Positions 15,089-17,385 of a stretch of 17,385 bases of DNA are shown here, one piece after another. A model generated the notes under the pieces. The model searched no databases. It was not told the DNA's origin and saw only the letters and a list, made by a program, of their open reading frames with translations. Made by a program: the position numbers and the translations under genes. The stretch is from JBBKWJ01 sp037968895 (GTDB lineage: Bacteria > Actinomycetota > Acidimicrobiia > Acidimicrobiales > SZUA-35). Where the stretch lies: the NCBI GenBank assembly GCA_037968895.1, contig JBBKWJ010000146.1, forward strand, positions 1 to 17,385, written 5' to 3'. Every line of letters starts with the position of its first letter. Positions within the stretch are counted from its first letter, which is position 1.

Positions 15089-16075
15089 TCACTCGGTGTC
15101 GTCAATGTCACCGAGGAGTTCCTCGACGATGTCTTCGACAGTGACGATCCCCACCATCGAACCGTCGGCGGCTGTAACGACGGCGAGATGGCAGCGCGCT
15201 CGTTGCATCTGGTGCAACACTTCGATGACGAGCGTCGAGTCATCAACGAACAATGCAGGCCGGACCTGGCTCGCGACAACTGCCCCGTCATGGGCCGACG
15301 CGGCATGAGCCAGATCGCGCAGACGGACAAAGCCGGCGACGCGGTCCGGTGAATCGTCGTAGACGACTAGTCGTCGATGTCCGGCGCTGATTGCGGTGCG
15401 CAATGCGGCCTCAACAGGCGCTGAAGCGACGACCGACACAACTTCGTCGACAGGTATTGCGATTTCGCAGACTTGGAGATCGCCGATGTTGAACGACTTC
15501 TCGATCAGCAGAGCATCAGACAGATCGATCCGGCCCGCGGCGGCAGCCTCGCCCGTGAGGTGAAGCAGTTCATCCTCACTGACAGCACTCACTGACGCAG
15601 CGCTATCAAGGCCAGGCGATTGCCACTTCGCAATGTGTACAAGCACTGCCACAACCGGACCGAGCGTCACCGTCAACAACCGAACAAACCGCGTGAATCG
15701 GTGTGCCTGGCGGATGGGATCGTTGATGGCAATGGTCTTGGGGATTGCCTCGCCATAGATGAACAGAATCACCGTGACCCCAAGCGCAGCAGCCGTGATT
15801 CCAGTTTCACCAAGCCAACGCTGAGCCAGAACACCTGCGATCGCGGTCGACGTGACCTGCACCAGCAAGACCGCCAACAACACGGTGTTCATCACCGTTG
15901 GAAGGTCATCGAGCAGGACAAGTAAGCGCAGCGACGACTCATCGCCATCCTTTGCGCTGGCCGCAACGGCAGATCGTCGGACGTGCAACAGCGATGCCTC
16001 GATCATCGCCAGCATGAACAGGACGGCGACCAACAGCACCAGGGTGATCAAGAGTCCGACATCGACGACATTCAC
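15089..16075 (-). CDS. CNNM/CorB-type membrane protein with a CBS pair
   Basis: A 328-aa protein. Residues 1-~150 form a CNNM (DUF21) membrane domain: LLITLVLLVAVLFMLAMIEASL, MNTVLLAVLLVQVTSTAIAG, and AALGVTVILFIYGEAIPKTIA with the conserved GE.IPK motif. Residues ~195-325 are two CBS motifs (IPVDEVVSVVAS...HRRLVVYDDSPDRVAGFVRLRDL; LFVDDSTLVIEVLHQM...HLAVVTAADGSMVGIVTVEDIVEELLGDI). The protein stops right after the second CBS, so the C-terminal CorC/HlyC domain of many homologues is missing. The family is linked to Mg2+ (and Co2+) efflux, with CBS binding ATP or AMP. Start is GTG at 16075, ribosome site weak. It follows the baeRF gene by 22 bp on the same strand. Confidence 0.87.
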   Translation of the reverse strand: MNVVDVGLLITLVLLVAVLFMLAMIEASLLHVRRSAVAASAKDGDESSLRLLVLLDDLPTVMNTVLLAVLLVQVTSTAIAGVLAQRWLGETGITAAALGVTVILFIYGEAIPKTIAINDPIRQAHRFTRFVRLLTVTLGPVVAVLVHIAKWQSPGLDSAASVSAVSEDELLHLTGEAAAAGRIDLSDALLIEKSFNIGDLQVCEIAIPVDEVVSVVASAPVEAALRTAISAGHRRLVVYDDSPDRVAGFVRLRDLAHAASAHDGAVVASQVRPALFVDDSTLVIEVLHQMQRARCHLAVVTAADGSMVGIVTVEDIVEELLGDIDDTE

Positions 16076-16097
16076 CGGGGGGCCTGCTTGGCCGAGG

Positions 16098-17246
16098 TCA
16101 ATACCTGAGCACAGCGGCTAGTGGCGCGCTGCGTGGCATGTTCGCCGCGTCCACGGCAAACACCTCGCCTCCATGTTCGAGCGTCTCCCGTACGACCAGA
16201 TCAATCAGGTCTCCGTCGCCTGGTTGGCGATCGATGTGCTCTTCGACCTGCTGTCTTTCGGGGTCGACTGTGCCCCACACACTCTGGCCACTGGCAATAA
16301 GGAGCGTGGCCACACGCCCATTCGTCGCGGCGTCGATGGCGCCAGTGACAGTGTCGACCGTCAAGGTCGGCGGTGAGTCGTACAGTTCTCGAGCGTGGGT
16401 CTGCCCGGCGTCCAGCTTGGATGCAACGAGGGGCAAGGCCTTTTGGTGGAGCTCCTGCAGCGAGAGTCGTCCGGCAGCACCAGCGATAGACGACCTCACA
16501 ATATTGCGATTGTCACTCAAGTTCCGGAACTGCGACACGATCTCGCCGACTCCGGCTAGCACGAGCGGACTCGAATCGCCTTTGAGGACCCCAGCCAGGC
16601 CACGGTCGACCGCCTGCAAGAAACGGCCTCGGTCAATATCGTCGAAGTCGGTAGCCACTCCTTGGCCATGAAATGTCGCCGACACAGCACCCGAACCGAC
16701 TCGGGTGGCGCCGTGACTGTGTAGCTGCGACTCGCGATCATCAAAGCGAAGCGCCTCGGCCTGACTCGCGGGGATCTCGCCCAACTCGAGTTCGGTTAGT
16801 GCGTAGAGGTCTCCCCTCATCAAACGCACCGATTTCTCACTGAGAACCAACAGATGAAACCCATCGTCAGCGGTCACAAACGGCACAATCGGTGCGATCC
16901 AGAAACGATCAGAAATCAGCATTGCCTCGCCGACCGGACCGGGCAGCCTGAAGGTCTTGACCGAATCCGAGTTGACAAACAGGGCGAGGCCCTCGCCGGC
17001 ATGGGTCCAGAATCTCGCGTCATTCACAATTGCATCGACTGGCTGGAGTAACTCAGCGACGTCGCTCGACCTCAATGCTCGTTTCTCTAGCCCAGTTTTG
17101 GCCTTAGCAACCAAGTTCTTCAGGCGGAGCGAATCCGCCGCCGTTCCAGGTCCCTTGACGTGCGTGGGCAAATAAAAGGAAATGCAGTTCTTCGACTCAA
17201 CCGCCGCAAGCTCGCGTAGATCCTCATTCGAAATTGGGTCAAACAC
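16098..17246 (-). CDS. Bacterial archaeo-eukaryotic release-factor-like protein (baeRF family, type 7-like)
   Basis: A 382-aa soluble protein. GTG 17246 is chosen because minus-strand GGAGG lies 6 nt before it; an upstream TTG at 17306 would add 20 residues without family match. The opening (DLRELAAVESKNCISFYLPTH), the DSLRLKNLVAKAKTGL segment, FHLLVLSEKSVRLMRGD, the FHGQG element around residue 211, SPLVLAGVGEIVSQFR, GRVATLLIASGQSVWG and the final MPRSAPLAAVLRY follow the baeRF3/7 pattern, proteins related to archaeal/eukaryotic peptide-release factor eRF1 that are proposed to act at stalled ribosomes. There is no canonical GGQ peptide-release motif; HGQG may or may not replace it. Role not established. 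First gene of the pair with the CNNM gene. Confidence 0.75.
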   Translation of the reverse strand: MFDPISNEDLRELAAVESKNCISFYLPTHVKGPGTAADSLRLKNLVAKAKTGLEKRALRSSDVAELLQPVDAIVNDARFWTHAGEGLALFVNSDSVKTFRLPGPVGEAMLISDRFWIAPIVPFVTADDGFHLLVLSEKSVRLMRGDLYALTELELGEIPASQAEALRFDDRESQLHSHGATRVGSGAVSATFHGQGVATDFDDIDRGRFLQAVDRGLAGVLKGDSSPLVLAGVGEIVSQFRNLSDNRNIVRSSIAGAAGRLSLQELHQKALPLVASKLDAGQTHARELYDSPPTLTVDTVTGAIDAATNGRVATLLIASGQSVWGTVDPERQQVEEHIDRQPGDGDLIDLVVRETLEHGGEVFAVDAANMPRSAPLAAVLRY

Positions 17247-17252
17247 GCTCAA

Positions 17253-17257
17253 CCTCC
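17253..17257 (-). promoter_or_regulatory. Strong Shine-Dalgarno of the baeRF-like gene
   Basis: Minus-strand GGAGG ends 6 nt before GTG 17246 and decides this start over the in-frame TTG at 17306. Confidence 0.7.
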
Positions 17258-17385
17258 ATCGCAGTCCGGATTCACCAATGATCAACGCGAAGTCCGGAAT
17301 TCGCAAGAGGCCAACGTCACTGTGGACTCGGAGCTAGCAACCTGCCGCAGGGATGGCGAGCGCTGCTGCATCCGCGTCCCGCGGT

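Noticed and set aside
17334..17385. Possible C-terminal end of a further minus-strand gene (TAG at 17336-17334)
   Set aside because: One frame gives 16 plausible G/C-rich codons before the stop, but the stretch is too short to support a gene without the sequence beyond the edge.

Overview
The window reads as chromosomal DNA of a free-living aerobic bacterium, most likely an actinomycete relative (Actinomycetota, perhaps Acidimicrobiia). The pointers are fairly high G+C with G/C-rich third positions, several GTG starts, at least one promoter that looks leaderless, a PPOX protein of the kind often tied to F420, and a thioredoxin-fold protein resembling the mycothiol-dependent nitroreductase family. 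The taxonomic call is inference. No tRNA, rRNA, CRISPR array, insertion sequence or prophage gene was seen. Genes are densely packed.

Layout. (a) 1-567, + strand: the C-terminal part of BoxB, the oxygenase of aerobic benzoyl-CoA degradation, cut by the window edge. (b) 557-3215, - strand: selO (protein AMPylase pseudokinase) followed by an overlapping glutathione S-transferase-like gene. (c) 3216-3411: a divergent control region with a 12-bp direct repeat, a 14-bp dyad and a hairpin. (d) 3412-3972, + strand: an isochorismatase-type cysteine hydrolase. (e) 3981-6853, - strand: a tight four-gene run, transcribed as metallophosphoesterase (CpdA-like), unknown 165-aa protein, a GrdB/PrdB-family protein, and a PPOX-family flavin/F420 protein. 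(f) 6987-10447, + strand: a small MscS channel coupled to a cation-chloride-cotransporter-like permease, with a second MscS channel convergent at 10486-11451. (g) 11481-13280, - strand: PaaX-type regulator followed by an EamA/DMT exporter. (h) 13287-15087, + strand: fatty-acid desaturase and a DsbA/FrnE-type oxidoreductase, divergent from the PaaX gene with only 6 bp between start codons. (i) 15089-17246, - strand: a baeRF-type protein followed by a CNNM/CBS membrane protein.

The standout is in (e). Two apparently separate reading frames, 5359-4859 and 4840-4481, are one gene interrupted by a single in-frame TGA. The TGA falls exactly where GrdB/PrdB-family proteins carry selenocysteine, giving a U-P-D-C motif, and a 7-bp hairpin with a G in its 6-nt loop follows 16 nt downstream, as expected of a bacterial SECIS. 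I read this as a selenoprotein of 292 residues, which ordinary gene calling would split or truncate. It implies that the host encodes selA, selB, selC and selD elsewhere.

Functionally the window mixes aromatic-compound catabolism (BoxB), redox and thiol chemistry (SelO, GST-like, selenoprotein, PPOX, DsbA-like) and osmotic or ion homeostasis (two MscS, CCC-like transporter, CNNM). The links between regions are inferred from neighbourhood only.
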